Below are positions 25,788 to 34,909 of a stretch of 64,000 nt of DNA, piece after piece. A model generated the notes under the pieces. That model was not told where the DNA came from and ran no database searches. It saw nothing but the letters and a program-made list of their open reading frames with translations. Source of the stretch: Pantoea eucalypti (GTDB lineage Bacteria; Pseudomonadota; Gammaproteobacteria; Enterobacterales; Enterobacteriaceae); assembly GCF_009646115.1 (NCBI RefSeq), contig NZ_CP045721.1:186001-250000 (forward strand). The letters are read 5' to 3'. The translations under genes were made by a program, and so were the position numbers. Positions within the stretch are counted from its first letter, which is position 1. Each line of letters starts with the position of its first letter.

Positions 25788-27446
25788 ATGTTTCAAAGGC
25801 AGTGGCTAAAGCAATTTTACATGCCAGCATTCATTTCATTTTATATTGGTGTTTTATTAAACACGCCTGTTTTTATCCGCCGTTATAATCAACTGCATTT
25901 TGATAATAAACTTGCGATAACTTTCGAAGTTATAGCCGCCTTCTTTTTTGTCATGTCATTAACGCTGCTGATTTCCCTGACAGGAAAAATTCTGACACGC
26001 GTACTCCTGACGTTACTTGTTATTTTTTCAAGTGCTGCCAGTTACTACATGATATTTTATAACATTGATATTGGTTATGGCATTATTGCTGCCGTTTTAG
26101 CAACTGACTCCTTAGATCTTTCAAAAGAGTCTGTTGGATGGCATTTTATTATCTGGTTAATCTTTGTTAGCATCCTGCCCCTTTGGGCAGTCTGGCGCGG
26201 ATCGCGTACGCTTCCTGCTTCAAAAAATACAAAAAAGCGCGACTGGTATTGCAGAAGTTCAGTATTTTTCATCGCCGCTTTATGTTGCTGGCTGCCCTTA
26301 AATGTCATGGGGAAACTTCAGAACGAACAGGATAAAAAAACCAATCGAATGATGGCGAGTTATGGCGGCATTGTTGCAGGTACTTATTCTCCATCTAACT
26401 GGTTGTCAGGCATCGGATTGCTGGCATACAGTTCGCTCAGTCAGGCTGAAGATAATCATAATCTTTTCGATCCTTCCGAACATTTCCGATATGTTGCACC
26501 CAAAAAATCAGATGATTTATATATTGTGTTCATTATTGGTGAGAGCGCACGGCGTGACCATATGGGGTTATACGGTTATGCCCGCGATAATACGCCTTAT
26601 CTCGATCGTGAAAAAAATCTGGTTCACCTGCAGGGTTACTCATGCGATACCTCGACCAAGCTCTCGCTCCGCTGCATGTTTGTCAGAATGGGAGGCGCAT
26701 CCGAAGCACCACAGCGCACCTTAAAAGAGATGAACGTATTTACGGTAATGAAAAAGCAAGGTTTTACTGAAGACTTATACTCCATGCAAAGTGAGGCATG
26801 GTTTTATAACAAGGTCATGGCGGACAGTTACTCGCTCAGGGAATCTATTCAGGCCGAGAAACGTCACACCGGTCAGCCGGTGGATGATATGGCTCTGGTG
26901 AGTGAATTAAAGGATTCAATACAGCAACATCCCAAAGGAAAACATATCGTCATTCTGCATACGAAAGGCTCACACTACATGTATACAGAGCGTTATCCGC
27001 GCGAATTTGCACGTTTTAAACCTGAATGTCAGGGGATCGATGATGCCTGCAGTACACGGGAGATGGTGAATTCTTATGATAATAGTCTGCTATATATGGA
27101 CTACTTTATTAAACAGACACTCGATACCCTGAGAGATAAAAATGCTATCGTTTTCTACGCATCAGACCACGGTGAGTCGATTTCTGAGAATATGCATTTT
27201 CATGGTACACCACGCGATCACGCACCCTTAGCCCAGCGCACTATTCCTGTGATGGTCTGGGCTTCTGACAAATTCCTTGAGGATAAAGATAACAACGCCT
27301 CTTTTGAAAAATTAAGACAACTGCAGGACAAAAAAACACCGGTATTTCATGAAAAGCTATTTGACAGCATTTTAGGTTGCTCTGGATTTACATCACCTGA
27401 TGGCGGTATTAATCCGTTAAGAAACTGGTGTTCCCATTCGCAGTAA
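25788..27446 (+). CDS. eptB: Kdo2-lipid A phosphoethanolamine transferase, EptB type
   Basis: Inner-membrane enzyme adding phosphoethanolamine to the outer Kdo of LPS. The 552 residues follow Escherichia EptB closely: N-terminal membrane helices (FYIGVLLNTPVFIRRYNQL, SSAASYYMIFYNIDIGYGII, TDSLDLSKESVGWHFIIWL), then the periplasmic sulfatase-like domain with Glu252 in FIIGESARRDHMG, nucleophile Thr288 in YSCDTSTKLSLRCMFVR, HTKGSHYMYTERYP, and DHGESISEN with HFHGTPRDHAP. The C-terminus GCSGFTSPDGGIN is conserved. ATG 25788 is preceded by GGACGAGG. With eptA at 11.9 kb this gives two lipid-A/core modifying enzymes in one window. Confidence 0.93.
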   Translation: MFQRQWLKQFYMPAFISFYIGVLLNTPVFIRRYNQLHFDNKLAITFEVIAAFFFVMSLTLLISLTGKILTRVLLTLLVIFSSAASYYMIFYNIDIGYGIIAAVLATDSLDLSKESVGWHFIIWLIFVSILPLWAVWRGSRTLPASKNTKKRDWYCRSSVFFIAALCCWLPLNVMGKLQNEQDKKTNRMMASYGGIVAGTYSPSNWLSGIGLLAYSSLSQAEDNHNLFDPSEHFRYVAPKKSDDLYIVFIIGESARRDHMGLYGYARDNTPYLDREKNLVHLQGYSCDTSTKLSLRCMFVRMGGASEAPQRTLKEMNVFTVMKKQGFTEDLYSMQSEAWFYNKVMADSYSLRESIQAEKRHTGQPVDDMALVSELKDSIQQHPKGKHIVILHTKGSHYMYTERYPREFARFKPECQGIDDACSTREMVNSYDNSLLYMDYFIKQTLDTLRDKNAIVFYASDHGESISENMHFHGTPRDHAPLAQRTIPVMVWASDKFLEDKDNNASFEKLRQLQDKKTPVFHEKLFDSILGCSGFTSPDGGINPLRNWCSHSQ

Positions 27447-27774
27447 AAGGGTGGTCAGCGCTTATAAGATCTGACTAAAAATGAAATCATTACGAAAAGG
27501 TGAACTGAATTATTTCATTTCACCTTTTCTTTTTTGCCTGCGCTCACACTGTTAATACTGCCCGTGATCGCCGGCTCCACAAGGATTCAGAAGCGTCATC
27601 TTTCTCAGACTGCTTTTGTGCGTCATCCCCGCAGCAGCACGCCTCAACACAGCCAGCCAGGAAATATCCCGATTACTGTGCTGCCGATCGCGTTATCAGC
27701 CATGGCAGCTAAGCTTAGCTGACAATCACCCGGCCGAAAGAGAGTCTACTTCCGGACGCAAGCAGGAGAAGATC
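27447..27774. other. Intergenic after eptB
   Basis: Contains the eptB terminator (27495-27535) and the promoter region of the dehydrogenase gene at 27775. No other supported feature. Confidence 0.5.
27495..27535 (+). terminator. Terminator of eptB
   Basis: AAAAGGTGAA and TTCACCTTTT arms enclose about 16 bases and are followed by CTTTTTT. Confidence 0.85.
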
Positions 27775-28908
27775 ATGAAAGCAGTAATTTATAACGGTCC
27801 CTATGATGTAAAAGTTAAAGATGTCCCTGATGCGAAAATTGTTCGTCCTACAGATGTCCTTGTCCGCATTACCACCACTAACATTTGTGGGTCTGACCTG
27901 CACATGTATGAGGGCCGGACCAGCTTTGAGCAGGGACGTATTCTGGGGCACGAAAACATGGGTGAGGTGGTTGAAATTGGCTCGGGCGTTGAGCGTATCA
28001 AGGTCGGTGACTATGTCTGTCTGCCATTCAATATCGGATGCGGTTTTTGCGAGAATTGTGAAAAAGGTCTGACGGGATATTGCCTTACCGCCAATCCGGG
28101 TACCGCGGGAGCGGCCTATGGGTTTGCCGAAATGGGCTCCTGGGAAGGCGGTCAGGCGGAACTGCTTCGGGTTCCTTTTGCAGATTTTAACTGCCTCGTG
28201 CTTCCGCCTGACGCAGCGGAAAAAGAAGATGACTATGTGATGCTCTCGGACATTTTCCCTACCGGCTGGCATGCAACAGAACTTGCCGGATTAAAGCCCG
28301 GCGAAAGCGTTGCCATTTATGGCGCGGGGCCGGTGGGTTTGATGGCTGCACACTCAGCCATCATAAAAGGTGCTTCACAGGTATTCGTTGTGGATACACA
28401 TAAAGACCGTTTAGCGCTGGCAGAAAAACTGGGGGCAACGGCCATCAATGCTGTTGGTGATGAGGCCGTGCAGAAAATTCTCGACCTGACGGACGGGCGT
28501 GGCACCGACTGTGGCTGTGAATGTGTGGGTTATCAGTGCTGTAACAAACATGGCCATGAAGACAATTCAGTCACCATGAACAGTCTCGTTGCGTCAACGA
28601 AAGCAACCGGGGGAATCGGTGTTGTTGGCGTATTTGTTCCTCAGGATCCGGGAGCTTCTTCGGACCTTGCTAAAGAAGGTAAGATGCCCTTTGATTTCGG
28701 GAGTTTCTGGTTTAAAGGACAGGCAATCCGCACCGGTCAGGCTAATGTCAAAGCCTATAATCGTCAGTTGTCACGCCTGATTCATCAAGGTAAAGCCAGC
28801 CCGGGAGACATAATCTCACACCGTCTTTCGCTTGCAGAAGCGCCTGCGGGATATAAGCATTTTGACGACCGCGATGAAGGATGGACGAAGGTTATACTGA
28901 AGCCATAA
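27775..28908 (+). CDS. Zinc alcohol dehydrogenase, glutathione-independent formaldehyde dehydrogenase type
   Basis: Cytosolic NAD-dependent enzyme of 377 residues. Catalytic Zn ligands are visible: Cys in TTNICGSDLHMYEG and His in GRILGHENMGEVVE. The structural Zn cluster is GCGFCENCEKGLTGYC. The Rossmann motif is SVAIYGAGPVGLMAA near residue 180, and ECVGYQCCNKHGHE is a stretch characteristic of the formaldehyde-dismutase/formaldehyde-dehydrogenase branch. ATG 27775 has AGGAG nine bases upstream; the frame is open further upstream without support. Isolated gene. Confidence 0.9.
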   Translation: MKAVIYNGPYDVKVKDVPDAKIVRPTDVLVRITTTNICGSDLHMYEGRTSFEQGRILGHENMGEVVEIGSGVERIKVGDYVCLPFNIGCGFCENCEKGLTGYCLTANPGTAGAAYGFAEMGSWEGGQAELLRVPFADFNCLVLPPDAAEKEDDYVMLSDIFPTGWHATELAGLKPGESVAIYGAGPVGLMAAHSAIIKGASQVFVVDTHKDRLALAEKLGATAINAVGDEAVQKILDLTDGRGTDCGCECVGYQCCNKHGHEDNSVTMNSLVASTKATGGIGVVGVFVPQDPGASSDLAKEGKMPFDFGSFWFKGQAIRTGQANVKAYNRQLSRLIHQGKASPGDIISHRLSLAEAPAGYKHFDDRDEGWTKVILKP

Positions 28909-29284
28909 CATAAGTTGGCCGGTAAGCAAAAATCGTAGAAATGCTGAAGTGCCGACGGGATATCATTGCGTATCCCGTCATCATATTTTTCTGCAGCAAC
29001 CAGCCGCTCTGACTCTCGTCAGCCACTTATTAAACAGGCATTCCGTTCTGTTTTTTTTATCATCACATCACATCATGTCGTGTAGCCCTGGAATGCTTCT
29101 GTTCTCTGTTTTGAAAGAGACCGGCGCCCTATAACCGGGAGCAGCGTCGGGCCTTGCATTAAATCACCTGCAGCCCATGCCGCTAAAACAAACAATAGAA
29201 AATTTAACGATTTATCTCGCTTATATAAGCTGTGATATGGCCGATAACATGACTGTTATTTATTTTTTCTCACCGGGAGCCGTT
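28909..29284. other. Intergenic, nothing coding
   Basis: No ORF with support. The TATCCCGTC/GACGGGATA pair near 28955-28980 forms a small hairpin that may end the dehydrogenase transcript. Confidence 0.35.
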
Positions 29285-30448
29285 ATGTTAGGTAAATTAT
29301 TCAAAAAATCACCCTCCGCCGCAGAGGTCATTTCATCCACAGTGCCTGAAGTGTTAATTGAAGAGTTCCAGCCACGTAGTCAGCTACCCGAACGTCTGGA
29401 CAGCTTTTTGGCCCTGCTGCCAGAAGTGTTATGGATATGTGAGGGTAAAGACATCAACGAGAGCACGACGCTATGGATTTCATCGGCAGCGTCGTTAGGT
29501 TTGTCACGCGGAAGCAGTAATACCACGACGCTCTCAGCGCTCTGTTCCCTTGTTCATGAAGAAGATAAAAGCCATTTCAGGCATCTTTTACGAAACACGC
29601 AGGCCCCAGTTTCTCGCGACGTAAAGCAAAAATGCCGTTTTAAGACAGCGGGCGGAAGTTATGAGTGGTTTCAGGTGGCGGTAAAACGTGAGCGCAGCCC
29701 GGACAGCCAGAGTCAAAGACTGACTGGAATGTTGCTGAACATTAACGATGATGTTGCGCACGAAAGTGAATACGACATCGCCATGACCCGTTTCAACCTG
29801 TCACGTGAAATGCTGAATGACGGCCTATGGGATCTTCAGATTATTAATGGTGACCCTTTACATCCGAAAAATGTGTTCTGGTGGTCTCCACAGTTCAGGA
29901 AACTGCTCGGATTCGAAACTGTTGAAGAGTTTCCTGATGTGATTGACAGCTGGGCTTCGCGTCTTCACCCGGACGACAGCCATCACACGCTGGATGCCTT
30001 TATAAAACACCTTAACGATCATTCAGGCGCAACAGGTTATGACGTTGACTACCGCGTCAAACTCAAAAACGGCAATTACCGATGGTTCCGGGCCCGCGGT
30101 CAGACCCGACGCGACAAAGACGGCGTACCTTTGCGGGCGGTCGGTGCCCTGATTGATATCCAGACACTGAAAGACCGGGAAGCTCAGGCTGAGCATGAAC
30201 GTCAACGAAAACATGAGGCTGCAGCGTCTGTCAGTGAAATTGCTGATTTGGTCTCCGAAAATGCAAATATCGCTGCTCAGATCAAACTCATCTCATTGAA
30301 CGCCAGCATTGAGGCCGCAAGAGCAGGGGTACAGGGGCGGGGCTTTTCCGTTATTGCCAGTGAAATTCGCGAACTGGCGGACAGAACCGCTGAGATAACC
30401 GAAAACATTAGCCGCCTGCAGGTCCGGCTGGAGGCTCTGTCGCATTAA
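29285..30448 (+). CDS. Soluble PAS-domain chemoreceptor-like protein
   Basis: A 387-residue cytosolic protein. Two PAS/PAC modules are visible: about residues 25-150 (FLALLPEVLWICEGKD, ending RLTGMLLNINDDV) and about 165-290 (MLNDGLWDLQII, FWWSPQFRKLLGFETVEEFP, then YRVKLKNGNYRWFRARGQ). A short MCP signalling segment follows, LISLNASIEAARAGVQGRGF, ending soon after at EALSH. There are no membrane segments. The signalling hairpin is much shorter than in normal MCPs; this compact PAS-MCP type is known in enterobacteria. ATG 29285 has CGGGAG upstream. Ligand unknown; PAS may bind haem or flavin. Confidence 0.85.
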   Translation: MLGKLFKKSPSAAEVISSTVPEVLIEEFQPRSQLPERLDSFLALLPEVLWICEGKDINESTTLWISSAASLGLSRGSSNTTTLSALCSLVHEEDKSHFRHLLRNTQAPVSRDVKQKCRFKTAGGSYEWFQVAVKRERSPDSQSQRLTGMLLNINDDVAHESEYDIAMTRFNLSREMLNDGLWDLQIINGDPLHPKNVFWWSPQFRKLLGFETVEEFPDVIDSWASRLHPDDSHHTLDAFIKHLNDHSGATGYDVDYRVKLKNGNYRWFRARGQTRRDKDGVPLRAVGALIDIQTLKDREAQAEHERQRKHEAAASVSEIADLVSENANIAAQIKLISLNASIEAARAGVQGRGFSVIASEIRELADRTAEITENISRLQVRLEALSH

Positions 30449-30493
30449 GGAGCCGTCAGGTAACATGCTGTTTTTTTTGTAATGTTGCCGAAT

Positions 30494-31188
30494 ATGTCCT
30501 TGATCCAGAAATCTTTCCGACGCTTCCATTATCCCGTTGATATTATCGCGCAGTGTGTCCGCTGGTATCTGGCGTACTCACTCAGCCTGCGCAACCTCGA
30601 AGAGATGATGGCTGAGCGGGGTATTATTGTTGATCACTCCACACTTCACCGCTGGGTCATCCGCATGGTACCCCGGCTGGACAGGGCGTTTCGCAGATGT
30701 AAACGCACAGTGGGTCGTCGATGGCGGATGGATGAAACCTCCATAAAAGTTAAAGGTGAGTGGAAATACCTGTACCGGGCAGTTGACACTGATGGTCAGA
30801 CTATCGACTTTCTGCTGACGGCTAAACGGGATGCAGCGGCAGCACTACGTTTTTTCCGCAAGGCCATGCGCCACCACGGTGAACCGGAGGTTGTGACCAT
30901 TGATAAAAGTGGCGCCAATACGGCAGCGTTGACCATACTCAACGCCGGTAAATCAGCAGATGGAAGCATCAGGGTCAGACAGAGTAAGCACCTGAACAAC
31001 CTGGTGGAACAGGATCACCGAAACATCAAGCGCCGGATACGGCCCATGCTGGGATTCAAATCATTTGGCGAGCGCAGACGATACTGGCTGGCATTGAATT
31101 ATTGCACATGATACGCAAGGGTCAATTTCATCATTCAGCCAACAGTGAATTGTCACCGGCAGAGCAATTTTATCAATTGGCTGTTTAA
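30494..31188 (+). pseudogene. IS6-family transposase, frameshifted near 3' end
   Basis: A DDE transposase of the IS6/IS26 type: FRRFHYPVDIIAQCVRWYL, LSLRNLEEMMAERGI, VDHSTLHRWV, catalytic Asp in RRWRMDETSIKVKGEWKYLY, Asp in VTIDKSGANTAAL and Glu in NNLVEQDHRNIKRRIRPMLG. The frame ends at 31111 as WLALNYCT, but one base shifted at about 31080 it continues LAGIELLHMIRKGQF to a stop at 31188, the normal IS6 C-terminus. I could not find the expected terminal inverted repeats or a target duplication, so the element's ends may be degraded. Confidence 0.85.
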
Positions 31189-31655
31189 TAAATCGGCAAT
31201 GCCACTTTTGCTGACTTGTCTACGCTAATGCGACAGAGCCGTCACAGCGGCGCAGCCATTACCCATGCCTTTCTCATTTCGCTTCTCATAATGGTCGCCT
31301 GCCTGACTATCGGGGCAGCACTGTGTACCCGGCTTATCCGGCTCGGATCGCTCCGCGAGCCCGGCCCGCGTATCCCAACGGTAACTAGCAGGCTCAGCTG
31401 GCTGCGTTGCAGCGGCCAGCAGATAGACTCTCTGTTTTCACTTAAGTGGTGCACAGCCTATGCATGGGAATCTGATCGCTTCTTCAGTCCGGAACGACAG
31501 AAGAGTGGCCACTATTTCAGCAGTCATCGATCAAGCAGACAGGGCAACAGACCCGGTTCGCATTAAGTGAGCAGCAGATGCGCCATCACTGATATCAACC
31601 TTACTGACAGGCATCACACACTTATGGAAGGAATTGCGCCGCGAGGCCAGGAGTA
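31189..31655. other. Gap after the IS remnant
   Basis: A 116-codon frame (31216-31566) is open but has no ribosome site and unconvincing composition. Nothing else seen. Confidence 0.3.
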
Positions 31656-31757
31656 ATGGTGCATTTCAGAGCCCTGATCGACAACATTGCGTCATCGTCC
31701 ATTACAGAGCTGGTTAAAAAGCATGCTAAAGCGGGGTTGGTTAAGCTGGCGCAGTAA
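31656..31757 (+). CDS. Small ORF of 33 codons, unknown
   Basis: ATG 31656 follows CAGGAG at five bases, and the stop TAA is at 31755-31757. The product begins MVHFRALIDNIASSSITELV and ends KAGLVKLAQ: amphipathic, Lys/Ala/Leu-rich, no membrane segment. I do not recognise it. It could be a small protein or the end of a lost gene. Confidence 0.3.
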   Translation: MVHFRALIDNIASSSITELVKKHAKAGLVKLAQ

Positions 31758-31892
31758 CAAAGCTAACGGGGTGCTTTAATCGGTCAAATGAACTGCACCT
31801 CATCAGTCAACAAGGCTTGTAAAAATTTCACAGGATTACGGCCAAAACGCAGTTAAATGGTCTGGTTTTAACAGGCACGTGATGCCTGGACG

Positions 31893-31918
31893 AAAAAAAA
31901 TGGGGCCCTGAGGCCCCA
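31893..31918 (-). terminator. Terminator of the PQQ dehydrogenase operon
   Basis: On the minus strand TGGGGCC-TCAG-GGCCCCA is followed by eight T. It lies 28 bases beyond the dehydrogenase stop. Confidence 0.92.
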
Positions 31919-31945
31919 TGCTACTTAGCGTTTCTTCGGCGTCTG

Positions 31946-34042
31946 TTATTCAGGCAGGGCGTAAACCACCACCTGATCACCCACCTGATCTTTCAGGATG
32001 GTATTACCACCCGCGACAAACGCCACATACTGACGGCCTTTGTACTCGTAGACCGATGGGTTAGCTACCGCAGGGGCTTCTGCCTGATCGGACCATAATT
32101 CTTCGCCGCTCTCAACAGAGTAGGCGCGAACTTTTGCATCCATTGAAGCACCGATGAAAATGACGCCACCTGCCGTTACAGCCGGGCCGCCAATCGTCGG
32201 GGAGCCCCAGCTTTCTGGCATAAAGAAGCCATACTGCTGTGATGCGCCAACAGGACGACGCCATTTAACGTCACCGGTGTGCATATCAATTGCGACAATT
32301 TCACCAAATGGCGGCTGCCAGCACGGCATACCCAGCCAGTTGTTTGCAACCATCAGGCGCAGGCCGTAGGGCGCGCCTTCCTGAGGGGCAAAACCGCTTT
32401 CATTGCCGGAACCGTTATCCGCTTTTTCATAATCTTTGCGGCTGTAAAGTTTCACATACTGCACAATGTGAGAGGTGTTAACGATAGCAATCTGTTTTTG
32501 TGGATCGAACGCCACGCCGCCCCACTGTACGCCACCGGCACTGTCCGGGTAGGTCAGTGCACCTTCGCCTTTGGTCGTTGGCGGCGTATACATACCCTCA
32601 TAGGTCAGCTTATCCCACAGTCGTGAACACTGACCAGCACCCACCACATCCGCCAGTTTCCAGATCGCTGGTTTTTTCGACTGATCGAGCAGCGGCGCAG
32701 GTTTGGTTGGGAATGGCTGGGTTGGCGAGAGCACTTCACCCTCTACGGATCCATCACCCTGAGGCACCGGTCGCTCTTCAATCGGCCAGACATCCTCGCC
32801 GGTCAGACGGTTAACCACAAACAAAAAGCCCTGCTTGGTGGCCTGAATCAGTGCCGGGATCTGTTTACCGTTGACGGTGATATCCATCAGCGTTGGCGCA
32901 GAGTTGATGTCGTAATCCCATACATCGTGATGTACCCACTGGCGGGACCAGACAACTTTACCGGTATCAATATCCAGTGCCGTGGTCGAGGTACCTAGTG
33001 GAATAGGCGCGGTGCGGTTACCGCCCCAGTAGTTAGGAGACGGCGACGAGACAGGCAGATAGACCAGACCGTGCGCCTCATCGGCAGACATATGCGTCCA
33101 GACGTTAGCCGTACCGGTGCGTTTGCGAACCTCCGCCGGAATGGCTTCAAATGTCCATTCACGTTTGCCGGTCTGCGCGTTGACGGCAAAAACGGTGCCT
33201 GGAGGGGCTTCAGCATAGGCCCAGTCTTTACCTGCCCAGCCAATCAGAAGATGGTTACCGACAACCGTGGGTGGCTGTAGCACCGACAGCGGGTATTTGG
33301 CATTCACAGTGTTCCACTGATTAAGATCTAATATGCCATTTTCCGCAAAATCGCTGCACGGTTTACCGGAATCCGCATCCAGCGCAAAAAGTTTGCCATC
33401 CACGGTTCCCATGTAGACGATCTTCTGACAGGCCTGGCCGGCAACCGGATTTTTAGCCTGCCAGTAGGATACGCCACGGTTTTTCAGAACCGGCTGAGTC
33501 AGCGCTTTACGGGATGATTTAGTGTCATAGTGCCACTTCTCTTTACCTGTGCCTGGGTCAAGCGCGATCAGGCGATCAAACGGTGTACCGATATAGAGTG
33601 TCTGATTGGCAAAAATGGGTGTTGCTGACCAGACGGTAGCGGGTGTATCGCCTTTACCATCGGAGACATCGCCGGTATGAAACTCCCAGACTTTCTTCAG
33701 TTTGCTGACGTTGTCAGCGGTAATCTGTTTAAGAGGACTGTATTTCTGCGCATTCAGCTGACCATGAAAGCTGTCCCAGGTGGCAGAGGCGGGCACCAAT
33801 GGGGTGGCGGGATTATCCGCAGAGAGGACATTTTCTGCACTATGCGTACCGCTTGATGCTTCATCAGTCGTTTTTGTCGTGCCTGGCGACTGTTGATTGG
33901 CCGCCTCAGCATCGACTTTTTCGCGCGCGCCCATTGAGGCTTCTGCGGCTTTATCCTGCGCATGGAGAGTGAGCGGCGCAAGCAGCAGCGCCAGTGCCGT
34001 CATACTGACTTTCATGAGTGGAGAATAGTGATTGTTTTGCAC
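31946..34042 (-). CDS. PQQ-dependent dehydrogenase, large periplasmic subunit (SldA-like / Gcd-like)
   Basis: A 698-residue exported quinoprotein. The signal peptide (KVSMTALALLLAPLTLHA-QD) is followed by a low-complexity linker to about residue 75 and an eight-bladed propeller from WDSFHGQLNAQKYSPL. Repeated tryptophan-docking motifs (GKEKWHYDT, GKREWTFEA, GKVVWSRQW, DVKWRRPVG) and the PQQ/metal segment HHDVWDYDINSAPTL are clear. No CxxCH is present, so electrons go to ubiquinone via a membrane partner rather than a fused cytochrome. Unlike Escherichia Gcd, the membrane anchor is not fused but encoded by the gene just upstream, 10 bases away. Oxidation of a polyol, glucose or quinate is possible; the substrate is undetermined. 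PQQ synthesis genes are not in the window. Confidence 0.88.
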   Translation of the reverse strand: MQNNHYSPLMKVSMTALALLLAPLTLHAQDKAAEASMGAREKVDAEAANQQSPGTTKTTDEASSGTHSAENVLSADNPATPLVPASATWDSFHGQLNAQKYSPLKQITADNVSKLKKVWEFHTGDVSDGKGDTPATVWSATPIFANQTLYIGTPFDRLIALDPGTGKEKWHYDTKSSRKALTQPVLKNRGVSYWQAKNPVAGQACQKIVYMGTVDGKLFALDADSGKPCSDFAENGILDLNQWNTVNAKYPLSVLQPPTVVGNHLLIGWAGKDWAYAEAPPGTVFAVNAQTGKREWTFEAIPAEVRKRTGTANVWTHMSADEAHGLVYLPVSSPSPNYWGGNRTAPIPLGTSTTALDIDTGKVVWSRQWVHHDVWDYDINSAPTLMDITVNGKQIPALIQATKQGFLFVVNRLTGEDVWPIEERPVPQGDGSVEGEVLSPTQPFPTKPAPLLDQSKKPAIWKLADVVGAGQCSRLWDKLTYEGMYTPPTTKGEGALTYPDSAGGVQWGGVAFDPQKQIAIVNTSHIVQYVKLYSRKDYEKADNGSGNESGFAPQEGAPYGLRLMVANNWLGMPCWQPPFGEIVAIDMHTGDVKWRRPVGASQQYGFFMPESWGSPTIGGPAVTAGGVIFIGASMDAKVRAYSVESGEELWSDQAEAPAVANPSVYEYKGRQYVAFVAGGNTILKDQVGDQVVVYALPE

Positions 34043-34052
34043 AGGGGGTTCC

Positions 34053-34421
34053 TCAGGCGTTGACGCGATGGCGGACGGAGTGATTGTTAAGTGTAATCAG
34101 GCCAATCAGGCCAATCAGGCCGATCACCATCGCTGCGGTAATGATGTACTGATGCAGCAGCGCAGCAGCAAAACCGATACCGATCAACAGGAGTAAAGTC
34201 AGCACCATTAACGTAATGCGCGCACCACGCCTGGATGCGCCACGCAAAAGAAACGTCAGCAACGCCAGTACTACGCTGGCAATAGCCACACCCAGCGCTC
34301 CGATGGTGCCAGTCACGCCGGTCAGTGGTGTGAGCCACGCATACAAAGCGACCGCGAAGCCAATCACGGCGGCGAGTAGCATGAGTAAGCCGCCCAGGCG
34401 GGAAGGTTGAGAGTGCATCAT
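34053..34421 (-). CDS. Small membrane subunit of the PQQ dehydrogenase (SldB-like)
   Basis: A 122-residue protein of four hydrophobic helices (LGGLLMLLAAVIGFAVALYA, IGALGVAIASVVLALLTFLL, ARITLMVLTLLLLIGIGFAA, ITAAMVIGLIGLIGLITL). Its size and position directly before the catalytic gene match SldB of Gluconobacter SldBA, and the sequence resembles the N-terminal anchor of Gcd. I prefer ATG 34421 because AAAGGA lies 11 bases upstream; a start at 34454 adds residues without a site. Expected role: ubiquinone-binding anchor for the periplasmic subunit. Confidence 0.75.
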   Translation of the reverse strand: MMHSQPSRLGGLLMLLAAVIGFAVALYAWLTPLTGVTGTIGALGVAIASVVLALLTFLLRGASRRGARITLMVLTLLLLIGIGFAAALLHQYIITAAMVIGLIGLIGLITLNNHSVRHRVNA

Positions 34422-34909
34422 ACCGGTAAATCCTTTTTGAATTCGATCAGTCATTAAATATGGCGCACTGACGTAATTTTGCGGATTATTTTTCCTGAAC
34501 CCGGTAAAGGGAACTATTCACGCAATCCACACAACGATTATTGGTCACTAAACCTCCTGTCGGAAGGTGAGCGCCCAACTGTTTTCCCCGTTCTTCTGTC
34601 TTTCAGCCCAAAGCGGTCAGAGAGTACGGGTATCGACGCGGAATTGCGCGTCTTGAGAAGGCGTATATGAAAACTATGCTCATCACCACAGTCGTAATCA
34701 GTTAATGCAGCCAGCAGTGTTTTATTTCGACAGGAGAAATGATGTTATGCAACGGATAATTAAGACATCGCTGTGCCCAAATACAGGACGTGCAGGCGCA
34801 TGACATCTTGAATAAAGAGCAGCATAAAGATCAGTAAAGCGCCGGAGTGAAATGGCCGCTGGTGCGAGCGGCCATCATTATTCAGGGAACGCTTTGTATC
34901 AGTAACGGT
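34422..34909. other. Intergenic upstream of the PQQ operon
   Basis: No supported gene. Near 34855 a GGCCGCT-GGTGCG-AGCGGCC hairpin lies just beyond the SDR stop and may end that transcript, although its T-run is short. Confidence 0.4.

Noticed and set aside
30440-31215. Search for IS6 terminal inverted repeats and target duplication
   Set aside because: No pair of matching ends found around the transposase, so only the gene remnant is annotated, not a full element.
31216-31566. 116-codon ORF after the IS6 remnant
   Set aside because: No ribosome site; Ser/Arg-rich with one chance hydrophobic stretch and no recognisable domain.
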